This document shows, piece by piece, positions 24,467 through 35,800 of a DNA stretch of 64,000 nt. A program made the translations under genes and the position numbers. Source of the stretch: Paenibacillus ihbetae (GTDB lineage: Bacteria > Bacillota > Bacilli > Paenibacillales > Paenibacillaceae); NCBI RefSeq assembly GCF_002741055.1, contig NZ_CP016809.1:1820501-1884500 (forward strand), given 5' to 3'. Each line of letters opens with the position of its first letter. The stretch's first letter is position 1. The notes below the pieces were generated by a model. It had not been told where the DNA came from. It was given only the letters and a program-made list of their open reading frames with translations, and ran no database searches.

Positions 24467-27373
24467 TTACTTCGATTTTCCGGGCGGCTTGCCGGTTCCC
24501 CCGGCTTTCACCGTTAGGACGGCGGTCGCCGCGCTTTCGTTATGAAGACGGTCAATGGCAGTCACCACATACGTATAGGTCTGATGCTTGATCACCGTGT
24601 CGTCCGAGAAATGCTGCGTCCCGTTACCGGTTCTTCTGAACGTGCCCAGCAGGTTTGCCGGATCGTCTATGCTGCCGGCATTGCCCCCGTCGAACCGGTA
24701 GATCGCATAGTAGGTCTCGTCCCCGGCTGGCTCCCAGCTCAGGTTTACGCCATGAGCCTTATTGGCCTTAAGCTTCCGCGGCGCGGACGGAGCCTCCATA
24801 TCGAGCCACGGCATGGCCGGCACCAGTGCCGGATACCGGTACAGATCTGTCTTCAACCGGTCCGTAAAGCCAAGCGCATTCTCGGCGAACCACTTCGAGC
24901 TGAAGTACATGCTGCCGCGGACTTCCTCGAAGCCGCGGTTATACTTCACCTGATTCGGCATTTCCTCCGGATTGGACCACTCGGCCGTTGTCCCGATTTT
25001 ATATACGGCTTGCCCGCTATACAGATGCACGTTATGACCGGCGACCACATCGCTCCACCATTCGATCAGCTTGTCGTAGGCGGCAGCCGAGTAGCCGATA
25101 TTCCAGTAGATTTGCGGCGTGATATAGTCGATCCATTCCTCTTCAACCCATTTTTTCGAATCGGCGTAAATGGCATTGTAGCTTTCCAGTCCATTCGTTT
25201 CCGACCCGCTTGGATCACTGGACTTGTTCTTCCAAATGCCGAACGGACTGATGCCGAACTTCACATAGCTCTTCTCCTGTTTAATCGCATGGCTGATCTT
25301 CTGAACGAATTGGTTCACATTGTTTCTTCTCCAGTCCGCCTTGTTCGTGAAGGACCCTTTATACTGGGCATACGTATCCTCGTCCGGGAAATCAACGCCC
25401 GTAACGGGATACGGATAGAAATAGTCGTCAAAATGCACGGCATCGATATCGTAGTTTCTTACTACCTCCATAATGCCGTCCAGAATAAACTGCTGGGCCT
25501 CCGGTATGCCCGGATTGAAGTACAGCTTGCCCCCGTAAGCCTCCACCCACTCCGGATGCTGCCTAGCGGGATGATCCGCTACAAGCTTGTTGATATCTCC
25601 CTGAAGGCTGATCCGATACGGGTTAAACCAGGCATGGAACTCCATGTTGCGTTTATGCACTTCCTCCAGCAGGAAAGCGAGCGGATCGTAGCCCGGGTCT
25701 TTGCCTTGGACGCCGGTCAGCCACTCGGACCATGGACCGTACTCGGACGGATAGAAGGCATCCGCCGTCGGCTTGATCTGCATGATGACCGCGTTCATCC
25801 CGGCGGCCTCCAGCTCGTCAAGCAGCCGGATGAACTGCTGCTTCTGCTGCTCGGGATCGGTAACTCCTTTGGCCGGCCAATCGATATTGTCCACCGTGGC
25901 GATCCAGGCGGCTCTCATCTCGGCTTTCGGATGCTCAGCCTGCTTGTTCACGATGATATAGAGCGAGCTGGTCTTCCCCTCATAAGTCGCCGTAATGCGT
26001 GATGAACCGATGCTCAAGCCTTTAACAACTCCCTTCTCATCGACGGATGCCACTGCCGGATTGCTGCTGGTAAACGCAACGCCTTCCGTAATCGTTACCG
26101 GCTCCTCCATCCACGAATAGGTCGCCGAGACAGACGTTTCGAACGAATCCCCAACCGTAACCGAGGTTAATCCTTGCAGTGCAATGCTCTGCAGCACGGG
26201 CACCGGATCGGTGACCGTAATCGCGTGCTGGGCGGCTGCTCCTTTATAAGAAACGGTAATCACCGCAGTGCCTTTCCCGACAGCCTGCAGGCTTCCGCTG
26301 CTATCCACGGTGACGACGTCCGGACGGTCACTGGCATAAGCAACCCCCTCCGCCAGCAGAACCGGCTCCATGGCCGTACCGTAAACGGAATAAACCACGC
26401 TTGTTCTCAAGGCGCCGGTAACCGAGGTTTCCAGATGAACCGGACCGGATACAAGCAATTGGCCAGGGGAAGGCGCATCTGCCATGACATGCAGCTCCAG
26501 CTGAGCCTTCGGCGCGTCGGCGTATTCCGCCGTAATTGTAACCACGCCCGGTGAAAGCGCTTCAATCGTGTCGTATGTAGCTCCTGTAACCGTAGCGATC
26601 GTCTCGTCGCTGCTCGTCAGCTTCACGCCTGAGGTTAATGGCACCGGTTCGGACTCGCCGGCATACGTCGCATAGATCTGAGGCTTGATGGCTTCCCCGA
26701 CGCCCATCGGCGTCAATCCGCCGATATCGAGCCCGTAGATCTGGGAATCGGTGTAGAATGCGGTCAATCGGTCGAAGTACACCGTGCCGCTGTTTTTATT
26801 TGTATCTTTTAACTCGGTGATATAAATTTGATTGATTTTGAGAGGAGCCTTGATGGTGGATGGAACGGAAAACTTGACGTATTTCCAGCCTTTCCAGCTG
26901 AATCCCGAGGTGGTGGTTAAATCAACAGCATATTTGCCGCCTGCCGCATCCTGCAGCTGCGCCCGAAGCCAGTGATTCCCGCCGTCCCCGTATACCCATA
27001 AGCCGAGCGCTTTCGGATTGCCCGGAACGCTTCTGCCCGCCGAGCCGTCGAGGTCTTTAAAATTGAGATACGCTGCCGACGTGCCCGACTCGCTGCCGAC
27101 AAAATCATAGCTCAAACTCGCAGCATGATACCCGTAATATACCGGATCGGGATGGCTGATCATCCCCAGTTGGGCTTTCCCCCTGACGGCGGAGGCAGTT
27201 ATGTTTCCGGCAGTTTCAAACTCCTCGACTACAAACGATTTCGGAACATCGTCTGCGTAAGCGGCTCCCGAACTGCCCCACACGGATACCGAACTGATCA
27301 TGACAGCCAGTGCCAAAGCCAAAGACATAAAGGATTTGCTTCGTTGAACGCTCCTTGAGGTGATCATATTCAC
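24467..27373 (-). CDS. Secreted GHL10-type glycoside hydrolase with Ig-like repeats
   Basis: A 968-residue exported enzyme. A signal peptide (residues ~15-40, ending near GAAYA) is followed by a carbohydrate-binding-like beta-sandwich (~50-215, LWVYGDGGNHWLRAQLQD) and three Big_2 Ig-like repeats (~220-475). The catalytic GHL10/DUF187 barrel (~485-830) starts MRAAWIATVDNIDWPAKG and has FNPYRISLQG and AVHFDDYFYPYP. A fibronectin type III domain ends the protein (~870-960). The group acts on cell-surface or peptidoglycan-like polysaccharide; exact substrate unknown. GTG 27373 has AAGGAG seven bases upstream. The binding domain and promoter are shared with the 2034-residue protein at 29858. Confidence 0.88.
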   Translation of the reverse strand: MNMITSRSVQRSKSFMSLALALAVMISSVSVWGSSGAAYADDVPKSFVVEEFETAGNITASAVRGKAQLGMISHPDPVYYGYHAASLSYDFVGSESGTSAAYLNFKDLDGSAGRSVPGNPKALGLWVYGDGGNHWLRAQLQDAAGGKYAVDLTTTSGFSWKGWKYVKFSVPSTIKAPLKINQIYITELKDTNKNSGTVYFDRLTAFYTDSQIYGLDIGGLTPMGVGEAIKPQIYATYAGESEPVPLTSGVKLTSSDETIATVTGATYDTIEALSPGVVTITAEYADAPKAQLELHVMADAPSPGQLLVSGPVHLETSVTGALRTSVVYSVYGTAMEPVLLAEGVAYASDRPDVVTVDSSGSLQAVGKGTAVITVSYKGAAAQHAITVTDPVPVLQSIALQGLTSVTVGDSFETSVSATYSWMEEPVTITEGVAFTSSNPAVASVDEKGVVKGLSIGSSRITATYEGKTSSLYIIVNKQAEHPKAEMRAAWIATVDNIDWPAKGVTDPEQQKQQFIRLLDELEAAGMNAVIMQIKPTADAFYPSEYGPWSEWLTGVQGKDPGYDPLAFLLEEVHKRNMEFHAWFNPYRISLQGDINKLVADHPARQHPEWVEAYGGKLYFNPGIPEAQQFILDGIMEVVRNYDIDAVHFDDYFYPYPVTGVDFPDEDTYAQYKGSFTNKADWRRNNVNQFVQKISHAIKQEKSYVKFGISPFGIWKNKSSDPSGSETNGLESYNAIYADSKKWVEEEWIDYITPQIYWNIGYSAAAYDKLIEWWSDVVAGHNVHLYSGQAVYKIGTTAEWSNPEEMPNQVKYNRGFEEVRGSMYFSSKWFAENALGFTDRLKTDLYRYPALVPAMPWLDMEAPSAPRKLKANKAHGVNLSWEPAGDETYYAIYRFDGGNAGSIDDPANLLGTFRRTGNGTQHFSDDTVIKHQTYTYVVTAIDRLHNESAATAVLTVKAGGTGKPPGKSK

Positions 27374-27508
27374 TAATTCACTCCTTGCCACTAAACTCGT
27401 GGAATATTGGTAATGACAACCTTCCGATTACATCGAGAGCTGCCGCCCACCTCCTGCGCGTGATATGGAAAACCGAAGGGAAATAAAACCAACGATTATC
27501 CTGCCTCT

Positions 27509-27538
27509 ATCATATTGAAATTTTGTTTCAAAATTCAA
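27509..27538 (-). promoter_or_regulatory. Promoter with internal palindrome TTGAAA-N5-TTTCAA
   Basis: Minus strand: -35 TTGAAT (27533-27538), 18-base spacer, -10 TATGAT (27509-27514). The spacer holds TTGAAATTTTGTTTCAA (27515-27531). A nearly identical arrangement precedes the 2034-residue protein at 36154-36183. A repressor bound here would cover the polymerase site. Expected leader about 130 bases. The rest of 27374-27721 holds no gene. Confidence 0.65.
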
Positions 27539-27721
27539 TAGTTTTTATAAAATAAAATTTTAGACAACCAGCAGGAATTTGGAAGCGTGATGGCGTAGAC
27601 GTCGTAGTCGCTCGCAGGGAACGTTGTAAATCATGTGTAACGCTCTTAAAATAAGGCTATGTTAAGGCATGGTGTACGCTATTTGGCAAATTGACTAAGA
27701 AGTGAATTTTGAGGTGAGAGA

Positions 27722-28270
27722 TTGAGACTAGATACTGACCGTATTTATATTCGTCGATTGGAATGGAATGACCTGAATTCGTTACTCGATTTACGAATTC
27801 GAAACAGGGAATTCTTTAAACCATTTGAACCATCCACTCCCGCTTCTCACTACACGGTAGAGGGGCAGCGAAGCATTTTGGAGAAAGTACAACAGAATTG
27901 GCGTAACGGTTCTGGGTACGGGTTTGGGATATTCTTGAAAAACAATAATAGTCTCATTGGACGAGTCAATTTAAGCAATGTAGTCCGTGGGGCGTGGGAA
28001 AGCTGCACCCTGGGCTATTTCTTGGATGAGCAATATAACGGACAAGGATTTACCACGGAAGCTGTTCGCTTGGCGCTACAATTCGCTTTTGGGCCTGGAG
28101 GGTTACATAGGGTACAAGCTGGGGCCATGCCTCGAAACAAGGCCTCTATCCGTGTTTTAGAGAAAGCCGGATTTCGATATGACGGTTTTTCGGAATACTA
28201 TCTTAAAATAAATGGTGTTTGGGAACATCATAATCTATACAGCATCACACAAGAATACTGGGACATATAA
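27722..28270 (+). CDS. GNAT-family N-acetyltransferase (RimJ/RimL-like)
   Basis: A 182-residue acetyl-CoA-dependent acetyltransferase of the RimJ/RimL group, which modifies ribosomal protein or other amine N-termini. Features include the start DRIYIRRLEWNDLNSLLDLR, the central ESCTLGYFLDEQYNGQGFTTEAV bearing the acetyl-CoA loop (QGFTTEA), and the late HRVQAGAMPRNKASIRVLEKAGF. The start is TTG 27722 with GAGGTGAGAG just upstream. Monocistronic, between a promoter region and a terminator. Confidence 0.9.
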   Translation: MRLDTDRIYIRRLEWNDLNSLLDLRIRNREFFKPFEPSTPASHYTVEGQRSILEKVQQNWRNGSGYGFGIFLKNNNSLIGRVNLSNVVRGAWESCTLGYFLDEQYNGQGFTTEAVRLALQFAFGPGGLHRVQAGAMPRNKASIRVLEKAGFRYDGFSEYYLKINGVWEHHNLYSITQEYWDI

Positions 28271-28404
28271 GGGGAGGCAATAGTCGATGCCGCAGTGTCA
28301 ATCTATCCATGCCAGCACAGCAAGAGGAGTTTGTCCCCTTGTTATCCCCTTTTAAAACTTATGTAAATAATTACATTACTGAGCCACTGAGGGACTCAAT
28401 GGCT

Positions 28405-28443
28405 AAAAAAAGCAGCGCGGGCTGCTCCGCACTGCTTTTTTTA
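28405..28443. terminator. Bidirectional terminator
   Basis: AAAAAAAGCAG and CTGCTTTTTTT form a stem around GC-rich sequence, between the convergent GNAT and oxidoreductase genes. Confidence 0.8.
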
Positions 28444-28503
28444 CTGCTATCCATCGGCCAATTGAATGCCTTGTCCCTTCCGCTCCATCTAAGCTGATCT
28501 GGC

Positions 28504-29493
28504 TCAGCCTTCCGAAGGGTACTTCAAGCCCCATTGGCCCCGGATTTGATCCAGCAGCTTCATAATCGCAACCGATTCATTCAGGGGGATGACATCGCTC
28601 TCAAGCCGCCCTTCGGCCAGGCAACGGCCCACTTCATAAGCCTCGAAAGCATATCCGATCTCCTTGCGGTCATCGTTAAAATGCACGGTGTCTTCACCGT
28701 CGACGTGAAGCGTTGCCGATTTGGCATTCAAGAAGGAAGGAATATGAATATGTCCATTCGTGCCGTAGATGTAGGCTTCATTGTTCAGGCCCAGCCGGAT
28801 GGCCCCGTTTAACGAGGCGGTTTTGCCGGAATCATAGGACAAGATCACCGAGAACTGCTCGTCTACGCCCGTCTCCCCGATATGTGCCGTGCTCCATATT
28901 CCATCAGGCTCGGCTCCGAAAATCATGGATGCGAAGGATACCGGATAAATGCCTGCGTCCAGGAGCGCACCCCCGCCAAGCTGAAGATTGAGAAGTCGTC
29001 CTTCGGGGTTCCAGCCGCTCCGAAATCCGAAATCGGCTTTCAGCAGACGGACTTCGCCGATCCGTCCTTCCTTCAGCCACTCGCGAACCTTCACGATCGG
29101 CGGCAGGAACCGCGTCCACATCGCTTCCATGAGGAACAGCTTGCGTTCGCGCGCCGCGGCAACCAGATCCTCCAGCTCGCGGCTGTTGATGGTGAACGGC
29201 TTTTCGCATAATACGGCTTTGCCCGCATCAAGGCATAAACGGACGTTCTCATGATGAAGCGGATGCGGGGTGGCTATGTAGATAACATCGATGTCTGGGT
29301 CCTGAACAAGCTCCTCGTAGCTTCCGTATGACCGCGGAATATCATATTTGGAAGCAAATTCGGCGGCGCTTCCCGCCGTACGCGACCCGACCGCCAGCGC
29401 CTCTCCGTTGCTGACAAGCGCCAGGTCGGAGGCAAATTGCTGGGCGATCCAGCCGGTCCCCATAATCCCCCATTTGATCTTCGATTCCTGCAT
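28504..29493 (-). CDS. Gfo/Idh/MocA-family oxidoreductase
   Basis: A 329-residue NAD(P)-dependent dehydrogenase of sugars or cyclitols. The N-terminal Rossmann fold starts KWGIMGTGWIAQQFASDL (glycine-rich loop). The catalytic-lysine motif is EKPFTINSRELEDLV near residue 95, followed by the C-terminal alpha/beta domain (GGGALLDAGIYPVSFASM). Substrate unknown; the closest general match is the dehydrogenase/trans-dihydrodiol type group. AGGAGGAG precedes the ATG. Single gene. Confidence 0.92.
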   Translation of the reverse strand: MQESKIKWGIMGTGWIAQQFASDLALVSNGEALAVGSRTAGSAAEFASKYDIPRSYGSYEELVQDPDIDVIYIATPHPLHHENVRLCLDAGKAVLCEKPFTINSRELEDLVAAARERKLFLMEAMWTRFLPPIVKVREWLKEGRIGEVRLLKADFGFRSGWNPEGRLLNLQLGGGALLDAGIYPVSFASMIFGAEPDGIWSTAHIGETGVDEQFSVILSYDSGKTASLNGAIRLGLNNEAYIYGTNGHIHIPSFLNAKSATLHVDGEDTVHFNDDRKEIGYAFEAYEVGRCLAEGRLESDVIPLNESVAIMKLLDQIRGQWGLKYPSEG

Positions 29494-29615
29494 CTTAACT
29501 CCTCCTCATGTTTGCTGTGGTCAAAAAAATGATCCCTTTCCAGCTTGCATACTCAAAGTAAGTTTCTTGAGCTGCCCTTCTTCGCCTTGAATTTCATTAT
29601 AAAGGAGTTTGGCGT

Positions 29616-29840
29616 ATGAAAATAACTAAAATTTTCCGGCATCTTGATTTCGAAAGCCTGACGCGCCCTCGGGAGGCTTTGTTTACGGAGTTATATGATG
29701 TTCGCCGGCTACGGTTCGTTTCGCGGCGACAGTGCTGCGTCCTCCGCGCCAAGGTCACGGATCACCGGACCTTACAGGAGGTACGGTACACATCATACAA
29801 AAGGAACGCCCTCCCATCCTTGCATCGTTGCAGGTCGGGA
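29616..29840 (+). pseudogene. Possible short gene remnant with good ribosome site
   Basis: AAAGGAG nine bases before ATG 29616 opens a frame MKITKIFRHLDFESLTRPREA that looks coding at first and then loses character, running into the antisense 3' end of the large SLH gene. I recognise no family. It may be the stub of a lost gene or chance. The remainder of 29494-29857 holds only a terminator. Confidence 0.2.
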
Positions 29841-29846
29841 GGGCGG
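29795..29846 (-). terminator. Terminator after the 2034-residue SLH gene
   Basis: GCCCTCCC and GGGAGGGC enclose an inner stem (TGCAACGATGCA on the minus strand), followed on that strand by a T-rich tract (GTTCCTTTTGT). Confidence 0.78.
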
Positions 29847-29857
29847 AACATCAGAGA

Positions 29858-32800
29858 TTATTGCAGCTTATTCAACAAATTGAACATAACCTGCGCGCTT
29901 TCCGCGCGAGTCGCGTATCCTTCCGGTTCGAAGCGGCTTGGCGTATGCCCCTTGACGAAGCCGAGAGCATATGCCGAATTGACCGCCTCCTGCACCCAGT
30001 CCGGAGCTCCGGCGATATCCGCAAATCCGCTGCGGGTCACGTCCGCCCCATTCGGCTGCTTCATCGCGTAACCGTAGGCACGAACAAGCATGGCCGCCAT
30101 TTCCTGCCGCTTGATCGGCGCTTCGGGAGCAAAGCGGTCGCCACTCAACCCATAGACGATGCCTGCATCGGCTGCGGCAGCAACCGTGTCTGCATACCAC
30201 TCGCCGGAGGCGACGTCGCTATACGGCACCGGCCCCTCAGCCTGGATGCCCAGGATCCGGACCAGCATCGCCGCGAATTCAGCCCGGGTTACCTTCTGGG
30301 CCGGGGCGAAGCGTTCCGCGGAAACGCCCTTGACCAGCTGTTTGGCCGCTAAGTCTCCAATCGCTTCCTCGGCCCAGAACGTGGACGGCACATCGGCAAA
30401 CGTCTTCTCGTATTGCAGGAGCCCATATGCGCTGAAGTGCTGGATCGGTGCCGACATGCGGCCGTCCTTCAAGATCCCCGGAATATACTCCAGTTCTCCA
30501 GAGTCGGATACATAGTAGATGGAGACTCTGCTTCCACCGGTGCCTGATGGCAGCGGCAGCTCTAGAGTAATGGCCTTGCCGAATTCCTTCAAGCTGTTGG
30601 CCGCACCGCTGGCGGACACCCATTCCAGGCCGAGCTCGTACAAAGCTCCTATCCGTTTCAGCTGCGCCCCTTCTTTACGCGCAGCATCGGCAATCCGACG
30701 ATTAGCAGCCGACTCCTCCAGCTTCACGCTGCTGAGCTTGATAGAGCCCTTGTCCGGTTCATCCCCTTGTTCAAGCCTGCGCAGCTGAGCTAGAACTTCG
30801 CCCGGGATCGTGATTGTCATATGATCAGCCACAATCCGGATCGACCCCTCCTTGACCAGCTCAGCCGCGTTGCCCGGCAGGATCAGCTCCTCGAATTCGC
30901 CGTTCACCGTCAACACAGCCTTCCCATTTGCCAGTTTGTCGGCCAATTCCTCAGCCGTTACGGTAATCCTGCCCGGAGGCTGCGTAACCGGCGGTTTTGG
31001 CGGTATCACCGGCGGCTTTACCGGTGGGAACACCGGAGGCTTACCCGGAGGGTCCACCGGAGGCGAAGGATCCGGATTCGGATTTCCGCCGGTCCGGATG
31101 ACCTTCAAGCCGTACTCCGACTTGAAGCCTCCGTAGGTTGCCGAAATCACCGTGCTTCCTTCAGCCAGCGCCCGGACGGTCCCGCGCTCATCGATGGTGG
31201 CCACTTCCGGCTTGCTGCTCTCATACGTCACGCCCTCAATGACAGGGATTCGGCTGCCGTCCGAATATACGGCCTCCGTCACGGTCTGGTCGGTGTCGCC
31301 CACCTTCAGCACCGGCTTACCTTTGAAACGGATGGATTCGAGGGAGATATCCGATTCCTTACCGACCATAATCCGCACATCCGCAAAGACTTCCGGCGAT
31401 ACGGTGCTTGTCGCCCGAACGATGGCCTCGCCAAGCTCGTTGGCGGTCACGATGCCGTCGGCCGACACGCTGACGGCTTGCTGCGGCTCGGCACTGTACA
31501 CTGACCACGTAACCGAAGCTTCCGCGCCGTCCGGCTTCACTTCCGCTGTCAGCTGGCGGCTGTCGCCAACGGCAAGCTTGAGCTGCTTCGGCGATACGAC
31601 GATGCTCTCCGGCTTCGGCTTCGGTGTTCCGGATTTGGTGAGCGTAAATTCATCGACGAGGCGGCCGCCGACCGTTTTCGTAACAAACCGCAATTCATCT
31701 CCATTCACTTCCACGGAGGCGTACATCTGGGTTTTCTCTTCATCCACAACCTGGTGCCAGCCCCGTTCGGTATGGGAATAAAACTTCGGCCCGGTCGAGC
31801 CGGCCACAACGTATGTCGTTCCGCTGCCGTCCGGAGCAATCGCAAGATTCTTCATCGGATAGGAGCGGACATAGATGTGGTCATGACCGTTCAATACAAG
31901 ATCCACTTCATACTTCTCCAGAACCGGCGCCCATTGATTGCGCACCTCAGCGGAATCATAAATGCTTCCGTAAGGGCCGCGGTGGAAGATCGCGATCGTC
32001 CACTCCTTCTTGTTGCCCGCAAGGTCCTGCTCAAGCCATTTCTTCTGCTCCTCCAGCTCATATTCACTATTCAGCATGATGAAATGAATGTTTTTGTAAT
32101 CGAACGAGAAGTTCGTACCCTTCAGACTGTCCAAGCCATTGCCCGGCTGGTTGAAATGGGCTAGAAAATCGCCGTTCTCCTTCGATCCCATCACTTCATG
32201 GTTCCCGATCACCGATACAAGCGTCGTATTCAGGAAATGCGGCTGCGCTTCCCGGAACCAGTCATTCCACTGCGCTTCCAAGAAGCCTTTATCGACCATA
32301 TCCCCGGCATGCACCATAAATTCCGCATCGGGATGCTCGCCTGCAGCCTTGTCAATCGTCTGGCCCCAGAGCTCGAATTCCTTCGCGGTGGATGCCTGGG
32401 AATCCGCAAAGTACAAGAATTTGGTCGATTCCTCCGTCAGGGACACTGTTTCAAACGAGCCTTGTTCACTGTAATGGCCCTGGCCGTCCCCTACGCGATA
32501 TACGTACGCCGTTCCAGGCTCTAGGCCGCCGGCTTCGGCCTTATGGACACGAACCGTCCCCAGATCGAGCGTGTGGTACAGCTCGTTTGTCCCGCTGACT
32601 TTCTGTACGTTCGGCGCATCAAACCCGGTAAATTCGGATTGCTTCACCAGCTCGACCACCGTATGCTCGATCGCCGGGTGCGTATGCCAGTTGAACATCC
32701 GCGAGGTCGCCGGATCTGCGCCCATGCCAACGCTGATGTTTGTTGGCGTCTCGGTTCCAAACAGAGGAGATACTTTAAACGCCAAAGCCGGGCTGTACTG

Positions 32801-35800
32801 ATTGTCCTTCACCGCTTGAACGGTATAGGTCTTGATCTGCGATGTTAACGCGCTTGTCCTCAGCTCGCCCGCCGTGTCCGTCGTGCCGATCTGCGCGCCG
32901 TCCGCCGTAATCTGCACGTCTTGAACCGCGGCACCTTGGGCGTCGGTTACGTGGAATACCGTCTCATAACCTTCGACGGCTCCCTCTTCATTCCAGTTCA
33001 GCGCCAAATGTGCAGCAATCTTGGAAGTGATCGGGAGGCCGAAGAACGTAAACTCCGTATCCCCTGTGTCCGTCAAAATTAGCGCGCCGGATTTCAGCGA
33101 GATCACGCTGGTGCCTTCCGTATCCTTCTTCACGTCATATCCAATTCGTCCAATCACTTCATCATCGCTTAAAGATGCGGTATGGATGTCCTTCCAGGTC
33201 ACCTTAACCGTTCCTTTCGCTTGATCGATATCCGCCCATACCTGGGAAGAATCCAGTTTGTCGCCTCGAATGAGCCGCACATTCTCAAGCTTCATCGGAT
33301 CAAACTGGAACTCAATATGTCCGCTGCGGATTCGGGACGTGTTGACGCCGCCGATATCCAGCGTATAGCTGTTCCCCAAGTAGACGGTGTCCGGCGTATC
33401 ATACACGATCTTTGCTGCGTCTGCGCCTGTATGGATCGTGAAATGCCACTCCTTGGTCGTCTGATTCCCGGAGAGGTCGCGGACGGTCACCTTCGCTTGA
33501 TGGATGCCGTCGGCAAGCGGAACGCTTGGCGTATAGTGGATTCTTCCTTCCGGCGGATACAGCGTATGCTGCACAAGCACGCCGTCTACATAGAAGCGAA
33601 TCCGGTCCGGATCGATCAGCGTCGTTCCCGGATGCTTCGAAGGATCATAGCCCGCATCCTCGGCATATACCGTGATCGTTGGCGTGTTCTTCGTGATCTC
33701 TTCGCCGTCGGCAGGCGAGAAGCCCTTGAGAATCGGCGGTTCAATATCGTCGTTAGCCGGGCCGTACAATGCCCGGATTTCGTCCACATAGATCGCTCCG
33801 GCGTTCTTCTTGTCCGCCTTGGTCTCCATATAACGGACCGGCATGTCCATGACGAGCGGAAGCGTTCTTCCCTTCGGCACGTCAGCCTCAAGGTACTTCC
33901 AGCCGACAAAATTCACCCCGTCGCTCTCATCGGTAAAATTCAACGGGATATTTCCCTTAGCGTCCCGAAGCTGAGCCCGGAGCCAATGCCCGTTGCCGTC
34001 GCCGTACACCCACATGCTGATCTTCTCGGGATAGCCCGGAATTTCGATATTGTCTGCCGCGCTGTTCGTCTGCAGATATGCACCGGAAGTCCCCGTCATA
34101 CCGGTAAAATCATACTCCAGCTTCAACGCGCCGCTGCCGGATCGGACATAGGTATCATCCGTCTCGACCGATACCCGGGTCGACTTAAACTGCGCGCCCG
34201 CGCTTTCCTTATACCGGCCAAGGCCATTCTCGAAATCCTCCAGCATAACCGGCGGGAGCCCGACGTTCACATCGATCGAGGTCTCCACACTGCCGTATTT
34301 AACATAGATCTTGCCGCTCACATTCTGCTTATCGGCAGCCGTAAATGTGCCGGTGCCGTCAATGGTCCCGATATCCCCTTCGACGCGCCACTCAAAGCGG
34401 CTGTTGTCGGCCTGAATGACCTGACCGTTACGGAGGGCCGTGACGGTTAATGTATTCGTGGAGCCGGACGGAAAGGTCATTACCTCATCCCGGAAGGATA
34501 GCTCCGTTATTTGATCGACGATTTCCAGCTTCGCACTCCCCCTGAGCGTTCCCGATTGAACGGCTATTTCCGTCTCTCCCGGCTGGCTGCCCGCTGTGAA
34601 CCTGCCGCTGGCGTCGAAACTCCCGAATGCAGGATCGGTCTGCCATACTGGCGTTCCCGGCATCGCGGCGGGATGGAGGTTCGCGTCAACAGCGGCTGCC
34701 GTAAATACCGCGGACGATCCCGTCAGCACCCGCGCAAGGTTCGGCGACACGACAAGCTTCTCCGCTTGTCCTTCCGGCGCCTTGTTCACGAGCAGAATGC
34801 CGTTCGCGGTTTTGCGTTCTCCGCCGTCCGAAGGGGAATTCAGCACCTTGCGTTCGGTCTCTCCCGGCAAGCGGGCGACGAAGGTTGCCGAGCCGCCGCC
34901 ATCCAGATTGAGCGCGTTCACAACGCCAAGCTCCTGCAGCATCTCGCCGAGCTGGATGTAATTGACGCCTTCGCTGAAGCCCGGCTGCCGGCCGTCCACC
35001 TCGAACAGAACGACCGAGCCGTCCGCCTTCGTGCCAACTACCGTTCTCGGGTGAATGGCCGGATCCGAATGCTGCTGCACGACGCCATCCTTAACCAGCA
35101 TCACCGTGCCGCCGATGGCCATCTTCACGTCCTTCCAGGCGTCCTCCAACTCGAACCGGGCGGTCACTTCATCGCCGGGCTGAAGATTCGCGAGTTTGGC
35201 CCGCTGCTGGCCCGAAGCCGACAGAACGGCCTGATTCGGGCCGATTGGGGAATTTCCCCGGTCCTTGTGAACGGATGCGACCTTCATGACCAGGGTTTCA
35301 CCGCTTGCCGCCCGTCCGCTGACGATATCCAGAACAACCTCATCGCCCAGGCTGTTCGTCATCGTCGTCTTGTTGAATTTCTCTGTATACAGCACAAGTG
35401 CGTCCGTCCCTCTCAGACGGTTGATGGACGTTATGCCGGTATCGGTCCCGCCGATCCGGACTGTCTTCGTTAGTTTTGGACTTCCGTACAAGGTTGTCCC
35501 GTCCTGCCGGATGCCGAAAGCGTTCCTGCCGTTCGGCGGGTCGGTCAGAAGCTCTCCGTCTCCCATGAACAGCCCCAGCGGGATGCCTGTCGACATATCG
35601 TAGAAATCCCCGTTGACGGCGGCAATCACCCGGTTGCCTTCCTTGTCGGCATCGGCTGCCATTTTGCTCACGCCCTGCATGCCGTAGACCTTGCCGTCGG
35701 TCAGTCCGGGCTGGAGCTCAAGCTGCCCTTGCGCCGGATCGAATTCCACCATATGGACCTTCTGTTCCCCGCTCCCCTTGTGCATGTTCAACCAAGTATA

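Noticed and set aside
26551..26564. cre-like TGAAAGCGCTTCAA
   Set aside because: Lies deep inside the GHL10 coding region with a mismatch at a conserved base.
33182..35473. Long plus-strand frames opposite the 2034-residue gene
   Set aside because: Shadows with no domain signatures; the minus strand encodes continuous recognisable domains.
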